Shown: positions 24,026-33,151, numbered from the stretch's first letter. The stretch is DNA of 64,000 nucleotides from Gelatiniphilus marinus (GCF_042678305.1 NZ_JBHUDT010000005.1); one strand, 5' to 3'. The notes: generated by a model from the letters alone, not told the origin. Made by a program: numbers and translations.

Positions 24026-25159
24026 TTAACTATATTTTACCTTTCTTAAAACCCGTAACGCCTCTTTGTAAAGGCTGTATAATTCTTCGCCATAATCTTT
24101 CAAATAAGGCTTTGCTTCGTTAAGTTTATCAATGGCTTCATGAAAAAGATTAAAGTAGCAAATTAAATAGGTTATGGGCAGGTTTTTTAAATCTTCCTCT
24201 TCGGTTTTTTCAATTGGCAAGCCTTTTTTTAATTTTTCTAAAATAGCATTATTAGCGTTGTAAATATGATGCAATACTTTTTTATCAAACTGGGGTGGTT
24301 CAAATAATAATTTGGTTTCAATATTATAACTGGCATTATCTTCAAAACTAATTGTGGTTTCTTCCAACGGATAATGGGTGTTGCTGTTTTGAAGCCCAAG
24401 GTTTACATACTCAATAATTTTAAAACTATAGGCATTAATAGCAATAGCGACCTGGTCCAGGGCCGAAAAAAACAAACGTACCTGTTCGTTAATCAGTTCA
24501 ATATCAACTCTGGAGTAAAAGGTTTCGCCATCAATTATTTTTTTTTGCCCAGACCAGCACACCACAAAATATTCTTTAAAAACCTTGTATTGTGCATTGT
24601 AATCTTTACGGGTTTTCATAAAATGAAAAACAGCATCTAGCGTGTGTTCAATATTGTTTTGCGCGTGGTTTTCTATGGCCTCGACAATTTTAGAATTGAT
24701 GTCTTTTATTTCAACCTCGAACACTTTGGGCATACTCATACTGCCATCTCTAAAAAACACCGAGCCACCGTAATATTTCCAAATGTTTTTGCGTAACGAA
24801 GTGATTTTTCCGGTGGGCCGAATGGTTACCAACCCCACAACTTTATGGTCGGGCAAATGCGGAAACGGAATGTTTTCGTACTGTACAATGGGCGGATGGG
24901 TTAAATAGGCATTGATGAGGTTCTGGATTTTACTATCGTCAAAAAAATCGACACCAACAATGTTATTGTCCTCGTCTTCTACACCAATTACAATGTACGA
25001 GTTGTTTTTTGGGTTACTGTTTGATAGCGCACAGATATGCTTTAAAAACTTTGCCTTTCCTTCTTTATGGCTAATATCAATTTTACGCTTTTTATCATAA
25101 AAACTGTTCTCATCGTTATGAGCCAAAAGGTGTTTTATTAGAAGACGTTTGTTAATCAT
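24026..25159 (-). CDS. AlbA_2 (Schlafen-type) domain protein
   Basis: 377 residues from the ATG at 25159 (MINKRLLIKHLLAHNDEN). An upstream ATG three codons earlier lies in the palindromic repeat and is less likely. The N-terminal half matches the AlbA_2/divergent AAA_4 domain: KFLKHICALSNSNPKNNSYIVIGVEDEDNNIVGVDF, then HPPIVQYENIP and FFRDGSMS. This domain is related to Schlafen nuclease cores and occurs in many predicted regulators. The C-terminal half (about 165-377) is helical and not recognised. It lies 48 bases after the SDR gene, separated by the repeat. Confidence 0.75.
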   Translation of the reverse strand: MINKRLLIKHLLAHNDENSFYDKKRKIDISHKEGKAKFLKHICALSNSNPKNNSYIVIGVEDEDNNIVGVDFFDDSKIQNLINAYLTHPPIVQYENIPFPHLPDHKVVGLVTIRPTGKITSLRKNIWKYYGGSVFFRDGSMSMPKVFEVEIKDINSKIVEAIENHAQNNIEHTLDAVFHFMKTRKDYNAQYKVFKEYFVVCWSGQKKIIDGETFYSRVDIELINEQVRLFFSALDQVAIAINAYSFKIIEYVNLGLQNSNTHYPLEETTISFEDNASYNIETKLLFEPPQFDKKVLHHIYNANNAILEKLKKGLPIEKTEEEDLKNLPITYLICYFNLFHEAIDKLNEAKPYLKDYGEELYSLYKEALRVLRKVKYS

Positions 25160-25163
25160 AGCT

Positions 25164-25191
25164 GTCATTCCCGCGAAGGCGGGAATCTCAT
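25164..25191. repeat. CATTCCCGCG palindrome, copy 1
   Basis: ATTCCCGC-GAAG-GCGGGAAT, a perfect 8-bp stem, followed by CTCAT. A related copy with compensating changes lies at 30927 and a split copy at 32158. It is wedged between the start of the AlbA_2 gene and the end of the SDR gene. Confidence 0.75.
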
Positions 25192-25201
25192 GGTTTAAAT
25201 T

Positions 25202-25954
25202 CTAAAGTTCTTTTTTCACAATAGTTGAACTCGCTTGTGCTGTACAAAACATCAAAACATCAGCGATATTAACGTGCGGAGGTCTAGAAACTGCAAAATA
25301 AATAACTTCAGCAACGTCTTTTGCTTGTAAGGCTTTGTAGCCCGTGTACACATTGTCAGCTTGCTTGCCACCCTTAAATCGCACTTGCGAAAATTCGGTT
25401 TCAACCAAACCCGGATTTATAGCGCCTACTTTTATTCCAAACGGATTCAAATCAATACGCATCCCTTCTGTAATCGCTAAAACCGCATGTTTGCTGGCGC
25501 AATATACATTGCCTTTGGGATAAACCTCTTTGGCTGCCAACGAGCCTATGTTTATAATATGCCCCGATTGTCTTTCGGTCATTTGCGGAATTACGGCTTT
25601 GCTCACATAAAGCAATCCTTTAACGTTTATATCCATCATAGCATCCCAATCGTCTAAATTGCCAGTTTGTATAGGGTCTAATCCGTGGGCATTTCCTGCG
25701 TTGTTAATAAGAATATCGATGGTTTTAAAATCTTTTGGGAGAGAAGCAATGGCTTTTAACGTTTCACCTTTATCGCGAACATCAAAATTTAAAATATGCA
25801 CATCGGTTAGTTTTTCTAAAGCTTGCTGAATTGTTTTTAAACGCTCCAATCGTCTTCCGCATAGCACCAAGCGAATACCGTGTTTTGCAAATTCGTAAGC
25901 TGTGGCTTCGCCAATGCCACTTGTGGCTCCGGTTATTAGGGCTGTTTTTGTCAT
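25202..25954 (-). CDS. SDR family NADP-dependent oxidoreductase (YdfG-like)
   Basis: 250 residues of the classical short-chain dehydrogenase fold: cofactor motif TGATSGIGEA, NNAG (ILINNAGNAHG), active-site Ser in INIGSLAA and Y-x3-K in YCASKHA, then NPGLVETEFS. The set of residues resembles YdfG, an NADP-dependent 3-hydroxy acid/serine dehydrogenase; the actual substrate is uncertain because the fold is widely used. It faces away from moxR with a 236-base gap. Confidence 0.9.
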   Translation of the reverse strand: MTKTALITGATSGIGEATAYEFAKHGIRLVLCGRRLERLKTIQQALEKLTDVHILNFDVRDKGETLKAIASLPKDFKTIDILINNAGNAHGLDPIQTGNLDDWDAMMDINVKGLLYVSKAVIPQMTERQSGHIINIGSLAAKEVYPKGNVYCASKHAVLAITEGMRIDLNPFGIKVGAINPGLVETEFSQVRFKGGKQADNVYTGYKALQAKDVAEVIYFAVSRPPHVNIADVLMFCTAQASSTIVKKEL

Positions 25955-26190
25955 TTTAAATAATGTGTTTTGCGTTTTTCATCTATAAAAATACTTAAAT
26001 CTAACTTAAGTAGGCCTTGCTTGAAAAGTAACATTGGCTATAAACTAATCATAATTTTGTGTTAAACCTTATGGCTATTGCATTTCGTTTAATTTTTAAC
26101 CAATTTTTAACAGCATTGCAATAAAAATTTTAACAATTTGCACTGCCCAAAATAAGAGTGGTATATTCGGGATAATTAATACTAAATACA

Positions 26191-27192
26191 ATGGAAGAGA
26201 CAGGTACAATTGATATTAAGACAATTAACGAGAAAATTGAAAAGGAAAGCGCTTTTGTTGATTTGCTGATGTTGGAGATGAACAAAGTTATCGTGGGCCA
26301 AAAGCACATGGTTGAACGTTTGCTAATTGGCCTTTTGGGGCAAGGGCATATTCTACTTGAAGGTGTTCCCGGTTTGGCAAAAACATTAGCCATTAACACA
26401 CTCGCACAAGCGGTTGACGGCAGTTTTAGCAGAATACAATTTACGCCAGATTTATTGCCTGCCGATGTTACCGGAACCTTAATTTACAACATGAAGGTTA
26501 ATGATTTTTCTATTAAAAAAGGCCCTATTTTTGCCAATTTTGTGTTGGCCGACGAGATTAACAGGGCACCAGCAAAAGTGCAATCGGCTTTACTGGAAGC
26601 CATGCAGGAAAAACAGGTAACAATTGGCGACGAAACTTTTGTTTTAGATAAACCATTCTTGGTAATGGCAACGCAAAACCCGGTGGAGCAAGAAGGAACG
26701 TATCCGTTGCCTGAGGCGCAGGTTGACCGTTTTATGCTAAAAACAGTTATAGATTACCCCAAATTAAACGAAGAGCAACTTATTATGCGTGCCAATTTAA
26801 AAGGCGCTTGGGATAAAGTAAATCCTGTAGTTTCTGTGGCACAAATATTAAAAGCCCAAGAGGTAGTTCGTGAGGTTTATATGGACGAGAAAATTGAAAA
26901 ATACATACTCGATATCATTTTCGCAACGCGCTACCCAGAAAAATACAAACTTGCCGATTTAAAACCATTAATATCTTTTGGTGCATCGCCACGTGGTAGC
27001 ATTAATTTGGCCACTGCGGCCAAATGCTTTGCCTTTATTAAGCGTCGAGGTTACGTTATCCCCGAAGATGTTCGTGCTGTAGTACACGATGTTTTAAGGC
27101 ACAGAATTGGTATTACATACGAAGCCGAGGCCGAAAATGTAACTTCAGAAGACATCATCAACAAAATTGTAAACGAGATTGAGGTACCATAA
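26191..27192 (+). CDS. moxR: MoxR family AAA+ ATPase of the Bat locus
   Basis: 333 residues. Walker A GVPGLAKT, Walker B LADEINRAP, sensor 1 MATQNPVEQEGTYPLPEAQVDRF. MoxR ATPases act as chaperones that mature complexes containing von Willebrand factor A (VWA) proteins, and this one is followed by a DUF58 gene and two VWA genes. It is the first gene of the MoxR-Bat cluster. Its stop codon is followed directly by an inverted-repeat element reaching the next start codon. Confidence 0.95.
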   Translation: MEETGTIDIKTINEKIEKESAFVDLLMLEMNKVIVGQKHMVERLLIGLLGQGHILLEGVPGLAKTLAINTLAQAVDGSFSRIQFTPDLLPADVTGTLIYNMKVNDFSIKKGPIFANFVLADEINRAPAKVQSALLEAMQEKQVTIGDETFVLDKPFLVMATQNPVEQEGTYPLPEAQVDRFMLKTVIDYPKLNEEQLIMRANLKGAWDKVNPVVSVAQILKAQEVVREVYMDEKIEKYILDIIFATRYPEKYKLADLKPLISFGASPRGSINLATAAKCFAFIKRRGYVIPEDVRAVVHDVLRHRIGITYEAEAENVTSEDIINKIVNEIEVP

Positions 27193-27325
27193 AGCCCCCT
27201 AGCCCCCAGAAGGGGAACGCTCACTCAGACGTTATTTAGAGGGCTAAATACAACAATATGTTAAAAAAAAAAATCAAAATAAACATTTAACCGCAATCAA
27301 TTCCCCCTTTGGGGGATAGGGGGCT
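27193..27325. repeat. Inverted-repeat element filling the moxR-DUF58 gap
   Basis: Left end AGCCCCCTAGCCCCCAGAAG (27193 on) and right end, read inverted, AGCCCCCTATCCCCCAAAGG; about 25 bases each with few differences, around an 80-base AT-rich centre with no ORF. It begins at the base overlapping/after the moxR stop and ends at the base before the ATG at 27326. Confidence 0.75.
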
Positions 27326-28192
27326 ATGGATACTAAAGAATTACTAAAAAAAGTACGAAAAATTGAGATTAAGACACGGCGCTTGTCTGATCATATTTTT
27401 GGGGGCGAATACCATTCCACCTTCAAAGGTCGTGGTATGACGTTTTCTGAAGTACGCCAGTATCAATTTGGAGACGATGTTCGAAATATCGATTGGAACG
27501 TAACCGCTCGCTATAACGAACCTTTTGTTAAGGTTTTTGAAGAAGAGCGCGAACTCACCATGATGCTTATGGTAGATGTTTCTGGCTCCGAATTATTCGG
27601 TACGCAACAGCAATTTAAAAACGAAATAGTTACCGAAATCGCTGCAACTTTAGCGTTTTCTGCCACTCAAAATAACGATAAAATAGGGCTCATTTTATTT
27701 TCAGATAAAGTAGAACTTTATATTCCGCCAAAAAAAGGGCGCTCGCACGTATTGCGCATTATTCGAGAGTTAATTGAGTTTAAGCCCGAAAGCAAACAAA
27801 CCAATATTGCTGAAGCTTTAAAGTTTTTATCGAACGTAATGAAAAAGAAAGCCATTGTGTTTGTGCTCTCCGATTTTATTGCAGACGATTATAAACAAAC
27901 CATGAAAATTGTTTCTGGTAAACACGATGTTACCGGCATTCGGGTTTACGATAAATGCGAAGAGGAAATTCCGAATTTGGGCATGGTGCAAATGCAAGAT
28001 GAAGAAACCGGCGAGTTGATGCTGGTCAATACATCATCAAAAACCGTACGGCGTAATTACGGAAAGTTTTATCAGGAAAAAGTAGATTATTATACGGAAG
28101 CCTTTACAAAATCTGGAGCAGGAATAATAAATTGTCGGGTGGACCAAAGCTATGTTAAAAAACTGTTGGGTTATTTTAAAAGAAGAGGTTAA
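27326..28192 (+). CDS. DUF58 protein of the Bat locus
   Basis: 288 residues, cytoplasmic, no membrane segment seen. The DUF58 core has GRGMTFSEVRQYQFGDDVRNIDWNVTARYNEPFVKVFEEERE, followed by a VWA-like fold with a MIDAS-type DVSGSE and DFIADD. DUF58 proteins are partners of MoxR ATPases and probably feed the VWA proteins BatA/BatB. It ends in GYFKRRG, close to a run of heptamer repeats. Confidence 0.93.
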   Translation: MDTKELLKKVRKIEIKTRRLSDHIFGGEYHSTFKGRGMTFSEVRQYQFGDDVRNIDWNVTARYNEPFVKVFEEERELTMMLMVDVSGSELFGTQQQFKNEIVTEIAATLAFSATQNNDKIGLILFSDKVELYIPPKKGRSHVLRIIRELIEFKPESKQTNIAEALKFLSNVMKKKAIVFVLSDFIADDYKQTMKIVSGKHDVTGIRVYDKCEEEIPNLGMVQMQDEETGELMLVNTSSKTVRRNYGKFYQEKVDYYTEAFTKSGAGIINCRVDQSYVKKLLGYFKRRG

Positions 28193-28197
28193 TTTAA

Positions 28198-28232
28198 GTT
28201 AAAAGTTAAAAGTTAAAAGTTAAAAGTTAAAA
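28198..28232. repeat. Tandem heptamer GTTAAAA x5
   Basis: Five perfect copies of GTTAAAA in a row, beginning 5 bases after the DUF58 stop. It precedes the next gene's ATG by 39 bases, so changes in copy number could alter the spacing or expression of the next gene. Confidence 0.85.
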
Positions 28233-28271
28233 GTGAGAAGTTTAAAGTTTAAAAATAAAGGTAATAATGAA

Positions 28272-29909
28272 ATGAAGTCTTCGGTCATCGGTCTTCGGGC
28301 TTGCATCTTTTTTTCTTTGGCCTTTTTTCTATGCTCTTTTTTCGCTTTAAACGCCCAAGTTACCTCGGCCATAGATACAGCTTCGGTAAAAATCGGTGAG
28401 CAAATCACTTACCGTATCCAGGTGGAAACCGATAGCTCGAGCTTAGTGGTTTTCCCCGAAGGGCAAACCTTTTCGCCTTTAGAAATGATTGAATCCTACA
28501 AAGTCGATACTTTAAAAAACAACGATACATTCAATCTCATAAAAAAATACGCTTTAACACAATTCGATTCGGGCACGTACAGCATTCCGAGGCAAAAAAT
28601 TATTATTGGCGATAAAACGGTTTTTACCGATTCTTTGCAAGTTGAAATAAAAAACGTTGCCATAGATACCACAAAACAAGGGCTTTACGACATTAAGCCC
28701 ATTATAGAAGTAGATAAAAAAGGGAGCAATTGGTGGAAAAATTTATTAATAACACTATTGATAACCAGTATTATAGGGTTTTTAATCTATTGGTTTGTTT
28801 GGCGGAAAAAACCACTTACTGAAGAAGAGCAAATAGCATTATTGCCACCTTACGATAGAGCAAAATTAGCTTTAAAAAAATTAGATGAAAGTGAGTACCT
28901 GGAAAACCAGAACCTAAAGGATTACTATTCAGAACTTACATTCATCATCAGAAAATATCTTGACGAAAAGGTTTACGACCGTGCTTTGGAAAGTACCACG
29001 GACGAGCTAATTAGTAGGCTTAGGCTTCTTAAAGAAGGCAATCAAGTCGATATTAGTAAAGACGAGATCAATAACCTTGAAAGTATTTTAAAACGTGCCG
29101 ATTTGGTAAAATTCGCAAAATCCGCACCAGATGTAGAATTGGCTAAATTAGACCGAAACACCATTGATGTTGAGATTGATAACGTTAAAGAAGCACTGCC
29201 CGAACCCACCGAAGAAGAAAAGCTGTTAGACGAAAAATATAAAGAAGAACAAGCCCGAAAAAAGAAACGTAAAAAAGTTATAATTACAATTGTTATTGGT
29301 GTGTTTTTACTCATGGCAACCTTTGTTGGTTTTGGCTTAAAATATGGTTTCAGCTATGTTAAAGATACTATTATAGGGCACCAAAGCAAGGAGCTTTTAG
29401 AGGGCGATTGGGTAAACAGCGCCTACGGTTTTCCGCCCGTAACCATTTCAACACCAAAGGTTTTAAAACGTGTTGACGTGCCTATTTCGGACGAAATGAA
29501 GCAAAACATGTCTATTTCGGCCTTTAGTTACGGCACGCTCTTAGATTTCTTTTCGGTAACCGTAAGCACAACCGTATTGAATTCTGCCAATGAAAACCAG
29601 ATAGATTTAGAAAAAGCTTCAGAAAATAGCCTAAAAGGTTTTGAGACCAAAGGAGCCAAAGACATTTTGGTTTTAAGGGATAAGTTTACAACACCAAATG
29701 GGGCCGAAGGGTTAAAGACGCACGGAACCTTAAAAATACCAAGCCTCACTTCTGAAAAACTTCAGGAAGGGAAATATACCATGCTTCAGTTTGCATCAAA
29801 AAACGTGTTACAACAAATTATAATTACTAGTGCAAAAGACGATACCTATGCAGATACCATGGTAGAGCGCATTTTAAATTCAGTAGAACTTAAAGAAGCC
29901 GAAGAATAA
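28272..29909 (+). CDS. Two-TM accessory protein of the Bat locus
   Basis: 545 residues from the ATG at 28272. Signal peptide (FFSLAFFLCSFFALNAQ), a periplasmic Ig-like part (TYRIQVETDSSSLVVFPEG..., about 25-150), a membrane segment (LLITLLITSIIGFLIYWFVW), a cytoplasmic helical part (YSELTFIIRKYLDEKVYDRALESTTDELI, as in DUF4381/BatD tails), a second membrane segment (IITIVIGVFLLMATFVGFGL) and a final soluble domain of about 150 residues not recognised. Placed between DUF58 and batA, with its stop overlapping the batA start (TAATG), so it is likely a structural member of the Bat membrane complex. The first codons overlap a TCTTCGGTC-type repeated sequence. Confidence 0.75.
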   Translation: MKSSVIGLRACIFFSLAFFLCSFFALNAQVTSAIDTASVKIGEQITYRIQVETDSSSLVVFPEGQTFSPLEMIESYKVDTLKNNDTFNLIKKYALTQFDSGTYSIPRQKIIIGDKTVFTDSLQVEIKNVAIDTTKQGLYDIKPIIEVDKKGSNWWKNLLITLLITSIIGFLIYWFVWRKKPLTEEEQIALLPPYDRAKLALKKLDESEYLENQNLKDYYSELTFIIRKYLDEKVYDRALESTTDELISRLRLLKEGNQVDISKDEINNLESILKRADLVKFAKSAPDVELAKLDRNTIDVEIDNVKEALPEPTEEEKLLDEKYKEEQARKKKRKKVIITIVIGVFLLMATFVGFGLKYGFSYVKDTIIGHQSKELLEGDWVNSAYGFPPVTISTPKVLKRVDVPISDEMKQNMSISAFSYGTLLDFFSVTVSTTVLNSANENQIDLEKASENSLKGFETKGAKDILVLRDKFTTPNGAEGLKTHGTLKIPSLTSEKLQEGKYTMLQFASKNVLQQIIITSAKDDTYADTMVERILNSVELKEAEE

Positions 29910-30913
29910 TGTTTGAAGGGATCCAATTTTTAAATAAAGAATTGTTTTGGTTATTGCTGCTCTTGCCATTGGCCGTGATTTGGTACGTGCTAAAACATAA
30001 AAAGCAAACGGCCGAATTAAAAATATCGAGCCTAAAAGGTTTTAAAATAACCAACTCGTGGTTGCCAAAATTAAAGCACGTATTGTTTGCTTTAAGGCTT
30101 TTAGCTTTAGCACTTTTAATAACAGCCATTGCAAGACCGCAAACTGTTGATGTATCTACCAGAACAAAAACCACACGAGGCATAGATATAGTTATGGCCA
30201 TAGATGTATCGGCAAGTATGTTGGCCAAAGATTTATCGCCAAACCGATTGGACGCCTTAAAACAAGTAGCCGCAGAGTTTATTAAAGGCAGGCCAAACGA
30301 CAGGATTGGTTTGGTGGAGTACGCTGGCGAAAGCTTTACAAAAACACCCATTACCAGCGACAAATCTATTGTGTTACGGTCTTTAAGAGAGATAAGATAT
30401 AACACCATTATTGAAGGTGGCACCGCCATAGGCATGGGTTTGGCAACCGCGGTAAATAGGTTAAAGGACAGTAAAGCAACCAGTAAAGTTATAATTTTAT
30501 TAACCGATGGCGTTAACAATTCCGGGTTTATAGACCCCAAAATAGCCAGCGAACTCGCTTTAGAATACGGTATAAAAACCTATACCATTGGTTTAGGAAC
30601 CAACGGAATGGCATTGTCGCCAGTGGCTATTTTGCCAAACGGAAATTTTCAATACGGACGGGTACAAGTAGAGATAGATGAAGCACTACTAAAAGAAATA
30701 GCCCAGGCCACAGGCGGGAAATATTTTAGAGCAACAGACAATAAAAAACTGGAAGAAATATATAACGAAATAAACAAGCTTGAAAAAACAGAAATTGAAG
30801 AATTCAAATTTTATAATTACGAGGAAAAGTACCGTTCATTAGTGCTTTTAGCAGGATTGTTTTTGCTTTTAGAATTACTATTGCGCTTTACCTTTTTTAG
30901 AAGTTTTATATAA
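29909..30913 (+). CDS. batA: BatA, VWA domain membrane protein
   Basis: 334 residues. Two N-terminal membrane segments (about 10-27 and 55-77), a VWA domain (about 90-290) with a full MIDAS (DVSASM ... T in the middle ... LTDGVN), and a C-terminal membrane segment (LVLLAGLFLLLELLLRF). Bacteroides BatA belongs to the aerotolerance/envelope-stress locus. Its start overlaps the preceding stop codon, showing translational coupling. A repeat-rich gap of 167 bases separates it from batB. Confidence 0.93.
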   Translation: MFEGIQFLNKELFWLLLLLPLAVIWYVLKHKKQTAELKISSLKGFKITNSWLPKLKHVLFALRLLALALLITAIARPQTVDVSTRTKTTRGIDIVMAIDVSASMLAKDLSPNRLDALKQVAAEFIKGRPNDRIGLVEYAGESFTKTPITSDKSIVLRSLREIRYNTIIEGGTAIGMGLATAVNRLKDSKATSKVIILLTDGVNNSGFIDPKIASELALEYGIKTYTIGLGTNGMALSPVAILPNGNFQYGRVQVEIDEALLKEIAQATGGKYFRATDNKKLEEIYNEINKLEKTEIEEFKFYNYEEKYRSLVLLAGLFLLLELLLRFTFFRSFI

Positions 30914-30926
30914 GATGAGTTTTTTT

Positions 30927-30952
30927 CATTTCCGCGAAAGCGGAAATCTCAT
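30927..30952. repeat. Palindrome, copy 2 (CATTTCCGCG variant)
   Basis: ATTTCCGC-GAAA-GCGGAAAT then CTCAT. Compared with copy 1 at 25164, C to T and G to A changes at paired positions keep the stem intact: a compensatory change. Confidence 0.75.
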
Positions 30953-31006
30953 AAACCAAGCTAAATAATAATATATAGAAGAAGGATAAATAGAATATAT
31001 TAAGTC

Positions 31007-31027
31007 ACACTGAGCTTGTCGAAGTGT
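31007..31027. repeat. Palindrome with TGAGCTTGTCGAAG core, intergenic copy
   Basis: ACACT at the left end and AGTGT at the right end surround GAGCTTGTCGA. The core is identical to that of the metG copy at 5152-5174, while the stem ends differ (ACACT/AGTGT against GATGCT/AGCATC) but still pair. Confidence 0.75.
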
Positions 31028-31080
31028 TTTAAAAAATATAGGAAATTGTAATTTGTTTTAAAACAACTAAACAACATTTA

Positions 31081-32115
31081 ATGCAATTAGAAGAAAAAAT
31101 ATGGTTTTGGGCTCTGGGAATTATTCCGGTAATACTCCTATTGTTTTTAGTGCTCCAAATCTGGAAACACAACACACAAAACAAGTTTGCCGATAAAAAA
31201 CAGCTTAATAGGTTAAGTCCAAATAGGTCATTATTCAAATCCATTTTAAAAATCGTGGTTTTAAGTTTAGCATTTGCATGTTTAGCATTGGCATTAGTAA
31301 ACCCAAAAATCGGCACAAAACTTGAAACCGTAAAACGCGAAGGTATCGATATTGTTTTTGCGGTCGATGTTTCTAAAAGTATGCTCGCCGAAGATATTGC
31401 ACCAAACCGATTGGAAAAATCGAAGCAATTGGTTACCCAAATCATAAACAATCTGGCAAGCGATCGCGTGGGCATTATCGCCTACGCCGGAAAAGCGTTT
31501 CCGCAACTGCCCATAACCACAGATTATGCATCGGCAAAAATGTTTTTAAATAGCATGAATACCGATATGTTATCATCGCAAGGCACTGCTATTAACGAAG
31601 CCATAAAACTCGCCAAAACCTATTTTGATGACGAACAGCAAACCAATCGGGTGCTTATTATAATTTCGGATGGCGAAGACCATAGTGAACAAGCCGCTGC
31701 GGTGGCCGAAGAGGCAAACAACGAAGGCATCCGCATTTTTACCATTGGCGTTGGCGATGTAAAAGGCGGTCCCATTCCAGAAAAACGCAATGGCATTATT
31801 TTAAATTACAAAAAGGACAACCAAGGCGAAACGGTAATAACCCGCTTAAACGAAGAAACGCTAAAAAGTATTGCCGCAGAAGCCAATGGCGCTTATATAA
31901 ACGGAAAAAACACCAATAATGTGGTTGAAAGCATCAGGGAAATATTAAATAAAATGGATAAAACCGAATTTGAAGCCAAACAATTTGCCGAGTATAAAGA
32001 CCAGTTTCAATGGTTTTTGGGCTTCGGTATTTTCTTTTTGCTTTTAGATATTTTTCTTTTAGAACGAAAAACAGCATGGTTAAAAAAGTTGAATCTGTTT
32101 AATGAAAATTTGTAA
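31081..32115 (+). CDS. batB: BatB, VWA domain membrane protein
   Basis: 344 residues, paralogous to BatA: an N-terminal membrane segment (IWFWALGIIPVILLLFLVLQIW), a second (ILKIVVLSLAFACLALALV), a VWA domain with MIDAS DVSKSM and ISDGEDHS, and a C-terminal membrane segment (FLGFGIFFLLLDIFLLE). BatA and BatB are thought to form one complex. Repeats lie on both sides of the gene. Confidence 0.93.
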   Translation: MQLEEKIWFWALGIIPVILLLFLVLQIWKHNTQNKFADKKQLNRLSPNRSLFKSILKIVVLSLAFACLALALVNPKIGTKLETVKREGIDIVFAVDVSKSMLAEDIAPNRLEKSKQLVTQIINNLASDRVGIIAYAGKAFPQLPITTDYASAKMFLNSMNTDMLSSQGTAINEAIKLAKTYFDDEQQTNRVLIIISDGEDHSEQAAAVAEEANNEGIRIFTIGVGDVKGGPIPEKRNGIILNYKKDNQGETVITRLNEETLKSIAAEANGAYINGKNTNNVVESIREILNKMDKTEFEAKQFAEYKDQFQWFLGFGIFFLLLDIFLLERKTAWLKKLNLFNENL

Positions 32116-32157
32116 AGTATCGCTTTTAAAAGACGCTTCAAAGCATCAGTTAAAATT

Positions 32158-32233
32158 GTCATTCCCGCGAAATCGAAGATTCTTGAATTCATTAACTTGA
32201 AATAAGAACCAATGAATAATGAGGGAATCTCAT
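32158..32233. repeat. Split copy of the CATTCCCGCG palindrome
   Basis: GTCATTCCCGCGA (32158-32170) and GGGAATCTCATAAA (32223 on) correspond to the two halves of the palindrome at 25164. Between them lie about 52 bases with their own imperfect inverted repeat (GAATTCATT ... AATGAATAATGA). It looks like one repeat inserted in another or an internal expansion. Confidence 0.55.
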
Positions 32234-32314
32234 AAATTGAACCTATAATTAATAATTTATAAAATTTTTAACGAACATAAATTGAAAGGTTTTCTATATT
32301 AGAATTTAGAACCA

Positions 32315-33151
32315 ATGAAGATGAAACATTTAGCAATAATCATATTAACCTTAAGCGCAACCTTTTGTTTTGCGCAGGAAAAAGAGCAGTTAATAGCATT
32401 AAAAAAAGCCAATAACTATGTTTACCAAGGCAATAGTCTAGTAAAAGAAGACGATTTTGTTTCGGCAGAAATGGCATACAGAAAAGCCATTTCAGAACAA
32501 CCCACAGGTGTTGCAGGCATTTACAATCTGGGAAATTCGTATTACAAAAAAGGAAATTTTGACGAAGCCTTATACCGCCATCAACAAGCCGCTGAAAATG
32601 CAGAATCTAAAGCTGAAAAACACAAAGCATATCATAATATTGGTAATATTTTAATGAAAAATAAAAAGTGCAAAGAAGCTGTGGAAATCTACAAAAATGC
32701 ACTTAGAAACAATCCAACAGATAATGAAACACGCTATAATCTAGCTTTGGCAAAAGCCTGTGCCGAACAACAAAAGGATCAGCAAGACCAAAATAAAGAC
32801 GACAAAGACAAGGATAAAAAAGACGAGGAAAATAAAGAGAACGAAGATAAAAAGGATAAAGAAGGCGACAATAAAGACGATAAAAAAGACGAAGGCGAGA
32901 AAGACAAAAAAGAAGGCGACGATAAAAAAGATGACGAAGGCAAACCTAAAGACGAAAAAGAAGATAAAGGAAAAGGAGACGACAACAAGAAAAACAAACA
33001 GCAAAAACCAAAGCCACAACCCGGGCAATTATCGCCACAGCAAATAAAAAGCTTATTGGAAGCAATGAATAACCAAGAAAAAAAGGTGCAGGAAAAAATG
33101 AATGCCGAAAAGCAAAAAGGCATAAAAATTAAAACCGAAAAAGATTGGTAA
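32315..33151 (+). CDS. batC: BatC, TPR protein with charged tail
   Basis: 278 residues. A signal peptide ending FCFAQ, three TPR units (about 30-150: AEMAYRKAISEQPTGVAGIYNLGNSYYKKGNFDEALYRHQQA and the following two), then a low-complexity run of Lys/Asp/Glu (about 150-235) and a short Pro/Gln segment (KPKPQPGQLSPQQIKSLLEAMNNQEKKVQEKM), which is conserved in BatC proteins. Periplasmic; TPRs likely hold the Bat complex together. The biased composition of the tail gives several long shadow frames, which I ignore. Confidence 0.9.
   Translation: MKMKHLAIIILTLSATFCFAQEKEQLIALKKANNYVYQGNSLVKEDDFVSAEMAYRKAISEQPTGVAGIYNLGNSYYKKGNFDEALYRHQQAAENAESKAEKHKAYHNIGNILMKNKKCKEAVEIYKNALRNNPTDNETRYNLALAKACAEQQKDQQDQNKDDKDKDKKDEENKENEDKKDKEGDNKDDKKDEGEKDKKEGDDKKDDEGKPKDEKEDKGKGDDNKKNKQQKPKPQPGQLSPQQIKSLLEAMNNQEKKVQEKMNAEKQKGIKIKTEKDW

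Noticed and set aside
28198..28232. CRISPR-like repeats
   Set aside because: A plain 7-base tandem array with no spacers; no cas genes in the window.
29890..30540. 216-codon minus-strand frame across batA
   Set aside because: Shadow of batA; no start context and batA is clearly the real gene.
32741..33123. Three overlapping long frames in the batC tail, on both strands
   Set aside because: They are by-products of the Lys/Asp/Glu-rich repeat composition of batC; their translations are extremely biased.
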